Positions 44,144-53,399 of a stretch of 64,000 nucleotides of DNA are shown piece after piece; position 1 is the first letter of the stretch, and each line of letters starts with the position of its first letter. The position numbers were made by a program, and so were the translations under genes. Source of the stretch: Paraburkholderia ultramafica. Lineage in GTDB: Bacteria > Pseudomonadota > Gammaproteobacteria > Burkholderiales > Burkholderiaceae. The notes below the pieces were generated by a model, which had not been told where the DNA came from, searched no databases, and saw nothing but the letters and a program-made list of their open reading frames with translations. Location of the stretch: contig NZ_CADIKK010000012.1 in the NCBI RefSeq assembly GCF_902859915.1, positions 62,001 to 126,000 of the forward strand, given 5' to 3'.

Positions 44144-45316
44144 ATGAACACGCTCAAACGAATCGATCCGCGCCGTCCGTTCACGATGACGGCGCAAGGA
44201 CTCAAACGCATCACGCTCGGCGTAACGGGCGTGGCGGGTGTGATGGAATTCAACGCGCCTGGCGCTGCGCATCGTGGTGAGCCGCCGAAGCCGCGCCGCA
44301 CGACCGGCGTGCCGCAACACGTGCTGCTGGTAGCCGTGCACGCTGACCGGGGCGCGCTGGACGACCATGCTCGCCAGACATTGGCCGCTGCCGCGTTGGT
44401 CGCCGACGCGACGACCGAAGTCGTGCTGCTGGTGTTCGGCGAATTCAGCGGCGACGCCGCCGCGCTCGGCGCCGACAAATTGATCGGGTTGCCGATGTTC
44501 GACCGCCGCACGTTCGCGCCGCTCGATGAATTGAACGCGCTGGCCGCGTGCGTCGCGGCTTATGCACCGGTGCATATCTTCCTGCCCGACAACGCGACCG
44601 GCGACGGCGACCTCGGCCGCCGTTATGCGGCGGCCGCCAACGCCAGCGTCGCGACGCACGTCGTCGAGATCGATGCCGCGCATGTGGCCGCCTATATCCA
44701 CGCGAATACGGCGCTCGCCGCGCGTACATTGCCCGAAGTGGTACTGCTCGCGCCGAATGCGGTCGAGCCGAAGCTGCCGTTTGTCGGCGCCGGCGAGCAG
44801 GTGGTGTGGCGTTTCGACGGCGCCGCCGCTGCGGCGCGAGCCGTCATCCGCGATCTCGGCATCGAGGAAATCGACGCGGCGCAACTGGCGCTCGAAGAAG
44901 CGGATTTCATCGTCTCGGCGGGCAACGGCGTGAGCGACGTGCCCGCGTTCGAGCGGTTGGCGGCCACGCTGGGCGCGGCGATCGGCGCGAGCCGCGTCGC
45001 GGTGGACGACGGCAAGTTCACGCGCGACAAGCAGATTGGCGCGACCGGCAAGACCGTCGAGGCGAGCGTGTATATCGCGTTCGGGATTTCCGGCGCTGTA
45101 CAGCATCTGCAAGGGATCAAGGATTGCCGCCATGTCATCGCGGTGAATCTCGACGCCAGCGCACCGATCGCGAAGCGCGCGAATCTGACCGTGATCGCTG
45201 ACGCGCAGGAAACCATCGCGGCGCTCAACGAAGCGGCGGGCGCGGCGCGCACTGCGCGCGGCACCGGTGCTGGATGGTTCAACTCAACCGCTGTCGCTGA
45301 AGGAGCGCTCGCATGA
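44144..45316 (+). CDS. etfA: Electron transfer flavoprotein alpha subunit of the dgc cluster
   Basis: A 390-residue ETF alpha protein, longer than housekeeping EtfA because of an N-terminal extension (MNTLKRIDPRRPFTMTAQGL). The FAD domain is clear: SAGNGVSDVPAFERLAATLG, VDDGKFTRDKQIGATGKTVE and SVYIAFGISGAVQHLQGIK. It would form a dedicated ETF with the next gene for dimethylglycine demethylation. GGAG lies 7 nt before the ATG, 4 nt after the dgcB stop. It overlaps etfB by ATGA. Confidence 0.88.
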   Translation: MNTLKRIDPRRPFTMTAQGLKRITLGVTGVAGVMEFNAPGAAHRGEPPKPRRTTGVPQHVLLVAVHADRGALDDHARQTLAAAALVADATTEVVLLVFGEFSGDAAALGADKLIGLPMFDRRTFAPLDELNALAACVAAYAPVHIFLPDNATGDGDLGRRYAAAANASVATHVVEIDAAHVAAYIHANTALAARTLPEVVLLAPNAVEPKLPFVGAGEQVVWRFDGAAAAARAVIRDLGIEEIDAAQLALEEADFIVSAGNGVSDVPAFERLAATLGAAIGASRVAVDDGKFTRDKQIGATGKTVEASVYIAFGISGAVQHLQGIKDCRHVIAVNLDASAPIAKRANLTVIADAQETIAALNEAAGAARTARGTGAGWFNSTAVAEGALA

Positions 45317-46107
45317 AGATCGCCGTGCTGGTTTCGGTGGGCCGCCATCCGGTCAGCGGCACCGCGCGCTACAGCCGCAACGACGCCGCCGCGCTGACGA
45401 TGGCGCTGTCGCTCGCCAAAGCGCACGACGCGACACTCGACGTGCTGCACGCGGGCGATCCGGCAAACCCCGCGTTGCAGGAATATCTGGCACTCGGCGC
45501 GCGTGCTGTCGAAGTGCTTGAAATTGCAGACACGCCCGCATCGCAGGCCGACGCGGTAGCGCTGCTCGCCGCGCGTCTGCGGGGTTACGACCTCGTCTTG
45601 ACCGGCACTCGCGCGGAAGGCGCGTTCGACAGCGGCATGCTGCCGTATCGCGTCGCCCATGCGCTGGAGATTGCGCTGGTCGGCGCAGCCGTCGACCTGA
45701 GCTTGCGCGACGGCTGCGCGGAAGTCCGTCAGTTCATGCCGAAGGGCGTGCGCCGGCGCGTCGAAGTCCAGTTGCCGGCGCTGATCGCGGTTCATCCGCT
45801 GGCCAACGCCGCGCCGACTTACGCCTATGCACGACTGCGCGAAGGCTCGGTGGTCCGCCTGGCCGCTTCGCAAAGCGCAACAACTTCGCACGCACGCAAC
45901 CCCGACGACCACGCGTGGTCCGTCCGTCCCGCGACCGCCAAACCGGTGCGCCTCGCCGCCGCCGAGAAGCGTTCCGGCCACGCCCGCATGCTGTCGGCGA
46001 CGACGACCGAAAGCCGCGGCGGCAGCGTCGTAATTGAAGGGAGTTCCGTCGAAAAAGCACAAGTGATCCTCGCGTATTTGCGCGAGCATCAACTTGTGGA
46101 TTACTGA
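45313..46107 (+). CDS. etfB: Electron transfer flavoprotein beta subunit of the dgc cluster
   Basis: A 264-residue divergent ETF beta protein: KIAVLVSVGRHPVSGTARYS at the start, then LVLTGTRAEGAFDSGMLPYR in place of the usual G-x-Q-A-x-D motif, and QFMPKGVRRRVEVQLPALIA. Residues about 185-235 are an Ala/Ser/Thr-rich, poorly conserved linker before the C-terminal arm (GSSVEKAQVILAYLREHQLV) that hooks onto the alpha subunit. The start overlaps etfA. Confidence 0.85.
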   Translation: MKIAVLVSVGRHPVSGTARYSRNDAAALTMALSLAKAHDATLDVLHAGDPANPALQEYLALGARAVEVLEIADTPASQADAVALLAARLRGYDLVLTGTRAEGAFDSGMLPYRVAHALEIALVGAAVDLSLRDGCAEVRQFMPKGVRRRVEVQLPALIAVHPLANAAPTYAYARLREGSVVRLAASQSATTSHARNPDDHAWSVRPATAKPVRLAAAEKRSGHARMLSATTTESRGGSVVIEGSSVEKAQVILAYLREHQLVDY

Positions 46108-46180
46108 ATTCCGGTTCGGGCCAGCATGCGACCAGGAGGGCCTGGCGCGGCGCCAGACGTGATATGCAACGGAGCAAACA

Positions 46181-47494
46181 ATGAAAGTTTCGGCAGACGT
46201 TCGCGCAATGATCGAGCGCCGCAAGAAGAATTACACGCTGGAAGCGCCGTTCTATACGAGCGAGGCGATCTTCGCGCTCGACATGGACGCCATCTTCCGC
46301 CAGCACTGGATTCAGGTCGCGGTGGAACCGGACGTGCCGGAACCGGGCGACTACATCACAGTGGAGATCGGTCAGGATTCGATCCTGATCGTGCGTGACG
46401 ACGACATGCAGGTGCGGGCGTTCCACAACGTGTGCCGCCATCGCGGCGCGCGTCTGTGCAATACCGACAAGGGCTCGCTCGGCAACATCGTGTGCCCCTA
46501 TCACAGCTGGACGTACAGCCTGAACGGAGATCTGATGTTCGCCGAGCACATGGGTGAGCAGTTCGATCGCTGCAAACATAGCCTGAAGTCGGTGCATGTC
46601 GAGAATCTCGCGGGCCTGATTTTCATTTGCCTCGCCGAGCATCCGCCCACCGACTTCGCCGTGATGCGCGCGGCGATGGAACCGTATCTGCAGCCGCACG
46701 ATCTGGCCGGCTGCAAGATCGCGGCGTCGATCGACATCATCGAAGAGGGCAACTGGAAGCTCACGATGGAGAACAATCGCGAGTGCTATCACTGCGTCGC
46801 GAACCATCCCGAACTGACGATTTCGCTGTACGAATACGGCTTCGGCTATCAGCGCACGCCCGCCAACGAAGAAGGCATGGCCTCGTTCGAGGAAACCGTC
46901 GCGCGCCGCACCGCGCAGTGGGAAGCGATGCAGTTGCCGTCGGCCGAGATCGACCGGCTTGCGGATCTGGTCACCGGCTTTCGCACCCAACGCCTGCCGC
47001 TCGATCGCGACGGCGAATCGCAAACGCTCGACGCGAAGGTCGCGTCGAAGAAGCTGCTCGGCGGTTTCGAGCAGGCCGATCTCGGCGGCCTGTCGTTCTG
47101 GACCCAGCCGAATTCGTGGCATCACTTCATGAGCGACCACATCGTCAGCTTCTCGGTGATTCCGCTTTCGGCGGGCAAAACGCTGGTGCGCACCAAGTGG
47201 CTCGTGCACAAGGACGCACGCGAGGGGATCGACTACGACGTCAGCAATCTGACCGCCGTGTGGCGCGCGACCAACGATCAGGACCGCACACTCGTCGAGT
47301 ACTCGCAGCGCGGCGCGACCAGCAGCGCGTATGAGCCGGGTCCGTATTCGCCGTTCACCGAGGGCCTCGTCGAGAAGTTCTGCGAGTGGTACATCGGCCG
47401 TCTCGCGGATTACAGCAATGCACCGCAAACCCATGACGCCGGCGATACCGCGCCGGCTTCGCACGGCGAAAAAGTCGTGTCCTTCATGCGCTGA
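46181..47494 (+). CDS. gbcA: Glycine betaine monooxygenase oxygenase subunit
   Basis: A 437-residue Rieske non-haem iron oxygenase that demethylates glycine betaine to dimethylglycine and formaldehyde. Rieske ligands C85, H87, C105 and H108 (VCRHRGARLC, CPYHSW) and the mononuclear iron histidines H204 and H209 in NNRECYHCVANHPELT are present. It needs the reductase encoded next. CGGAG precedes the ATG; a GC-rich inverted repeat (CTGGCG/CGCCAG near 46141-46155) lies between etfB and this gene. Confidence 0.95.
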   Translation: MKVSADVRAMIERRKKNYTLEAPFYTSEAIFALDMDAIFRQHWIQVAVEPDVPEPGDYITVEIGQDSILIVRDDDMQVRAFHNVCRHRGARLCNTDKGSLGNIVCPYHSWTYSLNGDLMFAEHMGEQFDRCKHSLKSVHVENLAGLIFICLAEHPPTDFAVMRAAMEPYLQPHDLAGCKIAASIDIIEEGNWKLTMENNRECYHCVANHPELTISLYEYGFGYQRTPANEEGMASFEETVARRTAQWEAMQLPSAEIDRLADLVTGFRTQRLPLDRDGESQTLDAKVASKKLLGGFEQADLGGLSFWTQPNSWHHFMSDHIVSFSVIPLSAGKTLVRTKWLVHKDAREGIDYDVSNLTAVWRATNDQDRTLVEYSQRGATSSAYEPGPYSPFTEGLVEKFCEWYIGRLADYSNAPQTHDAGDTAPASHGEKVVSFMR

Positions 47495-47527
47495 GCGCGA
47501 CACCGCAACCAGGAGCGGGAGAAAACC

Positions 47528-48775
47528 ATGATGCGCGATCAGGCGACGTTTCAGCTCGGCACCGAGCCGGCCCCACAGCGCGCCGCGAGCCGTGTCACCC
47601 AGCCGCGCTTCTGGGAGACCTTGCCCGCGCGCTGGAACAGCGATGCCGACGACACGCTGGTGTGCTGCCAGGTGCGCGACGAAACGCACGACGTGAAGAG
47701 CTTTTTCTTTCGCGCGCCGTCCGAACGGGCGTTCGTGTTCGAGCCGGGCCAGTTCATTACGCTGGAGCTGGAGATCGACGGCGAAGCGGTCAATCGCTGC
47801 TATACGATCTCGTCGCCGCCGACCCGGCCGCATACGATCTCGATCACCGTGAAGCGCGTGCCGGGCGGCACGGTGTCGAACTGGCTGCACGACAATCTGC
47901 ATGCGGGTATGCAGGTTCGCGTGCTGGGGCCGTCCGGCGAGTTCACCTGTGCGCGGCATCCGGCGCGCAAGTTCCTGTTTCTGTCGGCGGGCTCGGGCAT
48001 CACGCCGCTGATGTCGATGAGCCGCGCGCATCACGAACTCGGCGAAGATAGCGACATCGTGTTCGTGCATAGCGCCCGTACACCGGACGACATCATCTTC
48101 GCGCGCGAGCTCGATCTGATCGCGTCGAACCAGGCGCATTTCCGCACGGCATTCGTGTGCGAGCGCATCGGCGCGCGCACCAACTGGCCGGGCGTGACCG
48201 GCTTTCTGACCTTGCCGCTGCTCAAGCTGATCGCACCGGATTTTCTGGAGCGCGAGATCTTCACTTGCGGGCCCGCGCCGTATATGCAGGCGGTGCGCAA
48301 GCTGTTGGACGAGGGCGGTTTCGAGCGCAGCCATTATCACGAGGAAAGCTTTTCGTTCGAGACGGTCGGCGAAGTGGCCGCGCAATTGACCACGCTGCAC
48401 GTCGCGGATGTATTGCAGCACGCGAGCGCGCCTGCCACTGCGGAGAGTATTGTCGAAACGCGTGCAGAGGCGGCGGGTTTCGGACCCGCGCGCGCACCGG
48501 TCGAGACGGAAACCCGTTTCAAGGTGAGCTTCGCCAAAAGCCATCGCGAGATCGAATGCGGCAGCGGTCAGCATGTGCTCGACGCGGCGAAGAAGGCGGG
48601 TGTGCGGTTGCCGGCGTCATGTACGCAAGGCATGTGCGGCACCTGCAAGGTCAAGCTCGTCTCCGGTGAAGTCGCGATGAAGCACGCGGGCGGCATTCGT
48701 CAGCGCGAGATCGATCAGGGCATGGTGCTGCTGTGTTGCAGCAAGCCGCTGACCGATCTCGTCGTTGACAAGTAA
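47528..48775 (+). CDS. gbcB: Glycine betaine monooxygenase reductase subunit
   Basis: A 415-residue ferredoxin-NADP reductase type protein with a C-terminal plant-type [2Fe-2S] domain. FAD-binding RCYTISSPPTRP, NAD-binding LFLSAGSGITPLMSM and FTCGPAPYMQAVRKLL are visible, and the cluster cysteines lie in PASCTQGMCGTCKVKL and VLLCCSKP. It supplies electrons to GbcA. It follows gbcA after 33 nt and closes the operon that starts with glyA. A linker of about 50 residues rich in Ala/Thr separates the reductase and ferredoxin domains. Confidence 0.95.
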   Translation: MMRDQATFQLGTEPAPQRAASRVTQPRFWETLPARWNSDADDTLVCCQVRDETHDVKSFFFRAPSERAFVFEPGQFITLELEIDGEAVNRCYTISSPPTRPHTISITVKRVPGGTVSNWLHDNLHAGMQVRVLGPSGEFTCARHPARKFLFLSAGSGITPLMSMSRAHHELGEDSDIVFVHSARTPDDIIFARELDLIASNQAHFRTAFVCERIGARTNWPGVTGFLTLPLLKLIAPDFLEREIFTCGPAPYMQAVRKLLDEGGFERSHYHEESFSFETVGEVAAQLTTLHVADVLQHASAPATAESIVETRAEAAGFGPARAPVETETRFKVSFAKSHREIECGSGQHVLDAAKKAGVRLPASCTQGMCGTCKVKLVSGEVAMKHAGGIRQREIDQGMVLLCCSKPLTDLVVDK

Positions 48776-48805
48776 GACGAGAAGCAACACCAGAACCGCA
48801 ATCGA

Positions 48806-48872
48806 AGTCGCGTGCGGACAACTGGATGTCGCAAATCAACGCTACCCGGTAATTCTGGCTGGCGATTCTAAA
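48806..48872 (+). promoter_or_regulatory. Candidate GbdR-type direct repeat and promoter of the betaine-binding-protein gene
   Basis: AGTCGC (48806-48811) and TGTCGC (48827-48832) are offset by 21 bp. A -10-like TCTAAA (48867-48872) starts exactly 40 bp after the start of the second copy, as in the proV promoter, again without a good -35. This gives the binding-protein gene its own inducible promoter. Confidence 0.55.
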
Positions 48873-48912
48873 TGCTCAATGGGTTGTTTTGACGGCAAAC
48901 GGGAGAACGGCG

Positions 48913-49770
48913 ATGAGACTGATCAGGAAGATTTTCGTGGCGAGCGCTTTGGGCGCGGCGCTGGCGGCAAGCAGTGTGAGCGTGTCGGCCGAGACGAAGC
49001 CGACCATCAAGATCGGCTACGTGGAAGGCTGGGACGATAGCGTCGCGACCTCCAACGTGGCTGCACGCGTGATCGAAAAGCGCCTCGGCTATCAGGTGCA
49101 ACTCGTGCCGGTGGCGGCCGGCGTGATGTGGCAAGGCGTGGCGCGCGGCGACCTCGACGCGACGCTGTCCGCGTGGCTGCCTATCACGCACGGCGCGTAC
49201 TGGAACAACTTCAAGGAGAAGGTGGTGGACCTCGGGCCGAACTTCAACGATGCGAAGATCGGCCTGATCGTGCCGGACAACGCGGATGTGAAGAGCGTCG
49301 GCGATCTCGAGGCGAAGAAAGCGGAGTTCGGCTCGCGCATTGTCGGCATCGATGCCGGTGCGGGCGTGATGCAGAAAACCACCGAGGCGATCAAGGCCTA
49401 TGGGCTCGACTATCAGTTGATGCCGAGCTCGGGCAGCGCGATGACCGCAGAACTGGCGCGCTCGGAAGCGGCGAGCAAGCCGATCATCGTGACTGGCTGG
49501 AAGCCGCACTGGATGTTCGCGAAGTACAAGCTCAAATTCCTCGACGATCCGAAGAAGGTGTTCGGCGAAGCGGAGCACGTGGATAGCGTGGTGAATCCCG
49601 AGCTCGAGAAGAAGGCGCCGCCGGTTGTCGCGTTCCTCAAGAAGTTTCAATGGAAGCCGGGCGAGATCGATAGCGTGATGCTGGCGACGCAGAATGGCGA
49701 GAAGCCGACCGCCGCCGCCGATGCGTGGATCAGCGCGCATGGCGATCGTGTGGATAGCTGGGTGAAGTGA
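48913..49770 (+). CDS. Quaternary-amine (probably glycine betaine) periplasmic binding protein
   Basis: A 285-residue OpuAC-family protein with a signal peptide (ending near VSA, residue 25). KIGYVEGWDDSVATSNVAA and LSAWLPITHGAYWNNFKEKV, with IIVTGWKPHWMFAKYKLKFL, provide the tryptophans of the ligand cage. It lacks its own permease and probably feeds the ProV/ProW complex, like the orphan CaiX/BetX binding proteins of Pseudomonas. GGGAG precedes the ATG at 48913; an upstream TTG at 48889 is disfavoured. Carnitine is an alternative ligand. Confidence 0.85.
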   Translation: MRLIRKIFVASALGAALAASSVSVSAETKPTIKIGYVEGWDDSVATSNVAARVIEKRLGYQVQLVPVAAGVMWQGVARGDLDATLSAWLPITHGAYWNNFKEKVVDLGPNFNDAKIGLIVPDNADVKSVGDLEAKKAEFGSRIVGIDAGAGVMQKTTEAIKAYGLDYQLMPSSGSAMTAELARSEAASKPIIVTGWKPHWMFAKYKLKFLDDPKKVFGEAEHVDSVVNPELEKKAPPVVAFLKKFQWKPGEIDSVMLATQNGEKPTAAADAWISAHGDRVDSWVK

Positions 49771-49861
49771 TTGCGGTGATGAACACCGTGCCCGTGTGAA
49801 TGGATTGCCGCTTTGCGCAAGCAAGCGGCAATTCCAAAGCAACTCCAAGGCATCTCCAAAG

Positions 49862-49887
49862 AAAGCGCCGCTTTTCAGCGGCGCTTT
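49862..49887. terminator. Bidirectional intrinsic terminator
   Basis: AAAGCGCCGC (49862-49871) pairs with GCGGCGCTTT (49878-49887) around a TTTTCA loop. The A/T ends give a U-tract on both strands. It separates the convergent binding-protein gene and purU. Confidence 0.8.
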
Positions 49888-49900
49888 CCGCTTACTGCAC

Positions 49901-50776
49901 TTACTGCAGCACGACGGTCCGGTCGCCGTTGATGAACACCCGCCGCTCGACGAACGCCTTGACCGCCCGCGCCAGCGTGATGCATTCGACGTCGCGTCCG
50001 GTGGCGAGCAGCCGCTCCGGGCTGTACGAATGATCGACGCGCTCGACGACCTGTTCGATGATCGGGCCTTCGTCGAGATCGTCGGTGACGAAATGGGCGG
50101 TGGCGCCGATCAGTTTGACACCGCGCGCATGTGCCTGGTGATAAGGCTTCGCGCCCTTGAAGCCGGGCAGAAACGAATGGTGGATGTTGATCGCGCGCGC
50201 CGCCAGCGCACGGCTCGTTTCACCGGACAGGATCTGCATGTAGCGCGCGAGAATCATCAACTCGGCGCCCGAGGTCTCGAACAGATCGAGCAAACGCGCT
50301 TCCTGTTGCGGCTTTGTCTCGGCGGTAATCGGCAAATGATGGAACGGCAGGCCGTGCTGTTGCGCGAGCGGTTCGAGATCGCGATGATTCGAGCCGATGC
50401 CGACGATATCCATCTTCAACTCGCCCATCCGCCAGCGGAACAGCAGATCGGCGAGACAGTGTTCGAGCTTCGAGACCATGATCAAAACCTTCGGCCGGGT
50501 GCCGACGTCGTGCATCGCCCAGGTCATCCGAAAGCGCTCGGCGATCGGTGTGAATTCGCGCCTGAGCGCTGCGACGTGCAGCGTTTCGTCGCTATCGACA
50601 CCGTGAAAGACGCAGCGCACGAAGAAGCGTTCGCTGAGATCGTCGTCGAACACGGTCAGTTCGTCGATATAGCAATGATGCCGGTCGAGAAAGCCGACGA
50701 CGGCGGCAACCTGGCCCGCCGCGCTCGGACACGCGACGGTGAGAACCAGTTGAGCGGGACGGGAATCGGCGGACAT
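49901..50776 (-). CDS. purU: Formyltetrahydrofolate deformylase
   Basis: A 291-residue enzyme that hydrolyses 10-formyl-THF to formate and THF. An ACT domain at the N-terminus (LVLTVACPSAAGQVAAVVGF) is followed by the formyltransferase fold with NIHHSFLPGFKGAKPYHQAH and ATAHFVTDDLDEGPIIEQ, holding the catalytic Asn, His and Asp. The ATG at 50776 has GGAGA upstream. In a betaine-degrading cell it recycles THF loaded by sarcosine oxidase, and purU genes commonly accompany soxBDAG. Confidence 0.95.
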   Translation of the reverse strand: MSADSRPAQLVLTVACPSAAGQVAAVVGFLDRHHCYIDELTVFDDDLSERFFVRCVFHGVDSDETLHVAALRREFTPIAERFRMTWAMHDVGTRPKVLIMVSKLEHCLADLLFRWRMGELKMDIVGIGSNHRDLEPLAQQHGLPFHHLPITAETKPQQEARLLDLFETSGAELMILARYMQILSGETSRALAARAINIHHSFLPGFKGAKPYHQAHARGVKLIGATAHFVTDDLDEGPIIEQVVERVDHSYSPERLLATGRDVECITLARAVKAFVERRVFINGDRTVVLQ

Positions 50777-51209
50777 GCGCTCTCCACATAAACGATAGGG
50801 CGACGCCGCGGGGCGCGGCATCCATCATCGCAGTAGAGCAAATTGGGGGGCGGGCGGATAGAAGCTAACCGCCGTCGCGCTGGAACGGGAACGTCAGCGC
50901 CCGGTTGGCGTGCTGATTCGGACGGTGGTGTTCCGCACGATGAAGTCGGAGCGACTGTCAGGTCGCTACGCGACAGATTCATGGCGCTTTAGCTCGATTC
51001 GCTATAGATCTGGACCCGTATTCTTGAGCCGTCGATGCAGGCCTCGCAGATGATCGCGTGCAGTGCGGCTCGCGTCTATCCGTTGCAATCAGTCTCAGCC
51101 GGTTTCGAACTGCCCGTCGGGCGAGAAATGCCGCGCGTACCGCGACGACGCGCAGCAGGGATCGCTTTATCCAACGAAATACACAGGCAAAGAGCAGGGG
51201 GAGTGTCAA
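50777..51209. other. 433-nt gap upstream of the second porin
   Basis: The region carries an inverted repeat GTCGC-TAC-GCGAC (50962-50974) embedded in CTGTC...GACAG, which may be a regulator site. No clear promoter hexamers or coding frame were recognised; an open frame from 51063 that runs into the porin lacks family similarity before 51210. Confidence 0.35.
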
Positions 51210-52358
51210 ATGAAGAAGAAAAATGCCGTCGGCCTTTCTCGACTCACTCTTGCGGCCAGCGCCGTTTGCATGCCGGCTGCCGTTCATGCTGAAAGCAGCG
51301 TCACACTGTATGGCATTCTGGACGCCGGCATCACCTACGTCAGCAACGCGGGCGGCGCTCACCAGTTCAAATTCGACGACGGCATTTCGTACGGCAACCG
51401 GATCGGCTTCAAGGGTGAAGAAGATCTCGGCGGCGGCTCGCAGGCCGTGTTCGTCCTCGAATCGGGCTTTCACCTGGGCAATGGACAATTGGGGTTCGGC
51501 GGCGCTCTATTCGGACGGCAGGCTTACGTGGGTTTGAAGAACGACTGGGGCACGCTGTCGCTTGGCAACCAGCTCGACATGACCGAAGAGTTCGTCTACC
51601 TGTACAACATCTCGGCGTGGGCGAGCGGCTATGCGATCCATCAGGGCGACTTCGACCGGATGAACGGCGACCGGCTGCCGAACTCGATCAAGTTTCTATC
51701 AAACGATTTTTCAGGCTTTACGTTTGGCGGCATGTATTCGTTCGGCAATACCGCGGGCGACTTCCATGAGAAGAGTGCGTGGAGTGTCGGCGCGCACTAT
51801 GAACACAACGCGTTCAACATGGGCGCCGCCTATACGCAGTTGAACAACCCGTTCGGCATCTATGCGTTCGATCCGTTCGCGATGATCGGCGTCCATACCT
51901 TTCTCGGCCAGCCCACCGTCTCCGTCGATCCGGCGACCGGCGAGATAACGAGCCTGTATAGCTCGTCGCCGTTCCCGGTCGACAAGCAAGGAGCGTTTGC
52001 GGTCGGCGCGGCCTATACGATCGACAAGTTGATGCTGAGCGGCAACTTCACTTATACGACCATCAAGGGCTTCGGGCAGACCTCGCATATGCAGGTCTAT
52101 GAAGGCGGAGCCGCGTACACGTTCACGCCTGCGCTGGTGTTATACGGCGGCTATCAGCACACGCGCTTCGAAGGCAACCACTGGAACCAGGGCTCGCTCG
52201 GGCTGCATTATCTGCTGTCCAAACGCACCGACGTTTATATCTCCGGCGACTATCTGCGTGCATCGGACGGTGTGAATGCGGTGATCGGCTACAGCTTCAC
52301 GCCGTCGAGCTCGAACACGCAGGCCGACGTGCGGATCGGGATGAGGCATTCGTTCTGA
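51210..52358 (+). CDS. Gram-negative trimeric porin (OmpC/Opc-like)
   Basis: A 382-residue outer-membrane porin. The signal peptide ends near VHA (residue 27), the mature protein starts ESSVTLYGILDAGITY, and GFKGEEDLGGGSQAVFVLES, LFGRQAYVGL and the terminal IGMRHSF are hallmarks. GGGGGAG precedes the ATG. It differs clearly from the porin at 12226. The substrate is unknown; its neighbours give no hint other than the betaine island upstream. Confidence 0.92.
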   Translation: MKKKNAVGLSRLTLAASAVCMPAAVHAESSVTLYGILDAGITYVSNAGGAHQFKFDDGISYGNRIGFKGEEDLGGGSQAVFVLESGFHLGNGQLGFGGALFGRQAYVGLKNDWGTLSLGNQLDMTEEFVYLYNISAWASGYAIHQGDFDRMNGDRLPNSIKFLSNDFSGFTFGGMYSFGNTAGDFHEKSAWSVGAHYEHNAFNMGAAYTQLNNPFGIYAFDPFAMIGVHTFLGQPTVSVDPATGEITSLYSSSPFPVDKQGAFAVGAAYTIDKLMLSGNFTYTTIKGFGQTSHMQVYEGGAAYTFTPALVLYGGYQHTRFEGNHWNQGSLGLHYLLSKRTDVYISGDYLRASDGVNAVIGYSFTPSSSNTQADVRIGMRHSF

Positions 52359-52381
52359 CAACGCGTCAACGGATCACCGCA

Positions 52382-53290
52382 TCATGCGGCGCCCGCAAGC
52401 CGCTTCTTGAGCGTTTCGATCAGCGCGCGCACTTTCGCCGGTGGATGGCTGGTGGGTGGAAACACGGCCTGGATGCTCGCGGAATCGGCCGCCCATGCGG
52501 GCAGCAGGCGGATCAGTCGTCCGGCCGCGATATCGCCGCCAATCGAAAAATCCGTCAACAGGCCGAAGCCGCCACCCGCGAGCGTCGCCGCGCGGCACGC
52601 GTCGGCGGTGTTGGTCAGAAGCGCATTTTCGCACCGCACGCTTTCGGTTGAGCCGTCGTCGTGCCGCAAGTCGAGCGTCAGCGGATGCGGCAACACCGTC
52701 AATGCGCAAAGGGGCAGTGCCGACAAGTCGGCCGGTGTCCGCGGCTTGCCCCATGTGTCGATGAACTGCGGACTGGCGACGAGCCATTTGACGAAACTGC
52801 CGAGTTTCACCGCCCGGTAATTCGAGTCCGCAAGCCGGCCGAGGCGGATCGCGACGTCGATGCCGTCCGCGATCAGATCAACGTATTGATCGCTGCAGAG
52901 CAATTCGACCTCGAGTTGCGGATTCGTGCGACGCAGTTCGACCAGCGCGGGCGCAACGACCAGCGCGCCATAGTCGATCGGCGAACTGACGCGCAACATG
53001 CCGCGCACGGGCGCCGTTTCTCCGCTGACCGCATTCAGCGCTTCTTCGGTGGCACGCAGAATCTTCACGCTCGCTTCGTAGAACGCGCGGCCCGCTTCCG
53101 TCACGCCGAGCCGGCGCGTCGTGCGCACCAGCAGGCTCGCGCCCACTTCGGCTTCGAGCCGCTGCATGTGCGTGCTGACCATCGTTTTGGCGAGCCCTAG
53201 CCGGGCAGCCGCGGCGGTCAGCGAGCCTGCGTCGATGACCGCGACGAAGATCGCCAGACGGTTCAGGTTTACGTCGCGTACGTCGGCCAT
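52382..53290 (-). CDS. LysR-family transcriptional regulator
   Basis: A 302-residue LysR protein of the CrgA-like group. The helix-turn-helix (AIFVAVIDAGSLTAAAARLG, then LAKTMVSTHMQRLEAEVG) is at the N-terminus, and the effector domain contains RVSSPIDYGALVVAPALVE and GFGLLTDFSIGGDIAAGRLI. A much longer frame from 53584 has unrelated residues before the ATG at 53290. It is divergent from the truncated GST gene and PNPOx-like gene, its probable targets. Confidence 0.92.
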   Translation of the reverse strand: MADVRDVNLNRLAIFVAVIDAGSLTAAAARLGLAKTMVSTHMQRLEAEVGASLLVRTTRRLGVTEAGRAFYEASVKILRATEEALNAVSGETAPVRGMLRVSSPIDYGALVVAPALVELRRTNPQLEVELLCSDQYVDLIADGIDVAIRLGRLADSNYRAVKLGSFVKWLVASPQFIDTWGKPRTPADLSALPLCALTVLPHPLTLDLRHDDGSTESVRCENALLTNTADACRAATLAGGGFGLLTDFSIGGDIAAGRLIRLLPAWAADSASIQAVFPPTSHPPAKVRALIETLKKRLAGAA

Positions 53291-53399
53291 GGTCGATTGT
53301 CCACCTTCGATTGAATCTGTTTCCCGGATTATCAGGCTTCCGCAAGGTGGCGCGTGCGCCTTATGCTCGCTACACACCTCATCGAATCCGGAGCCTGAC

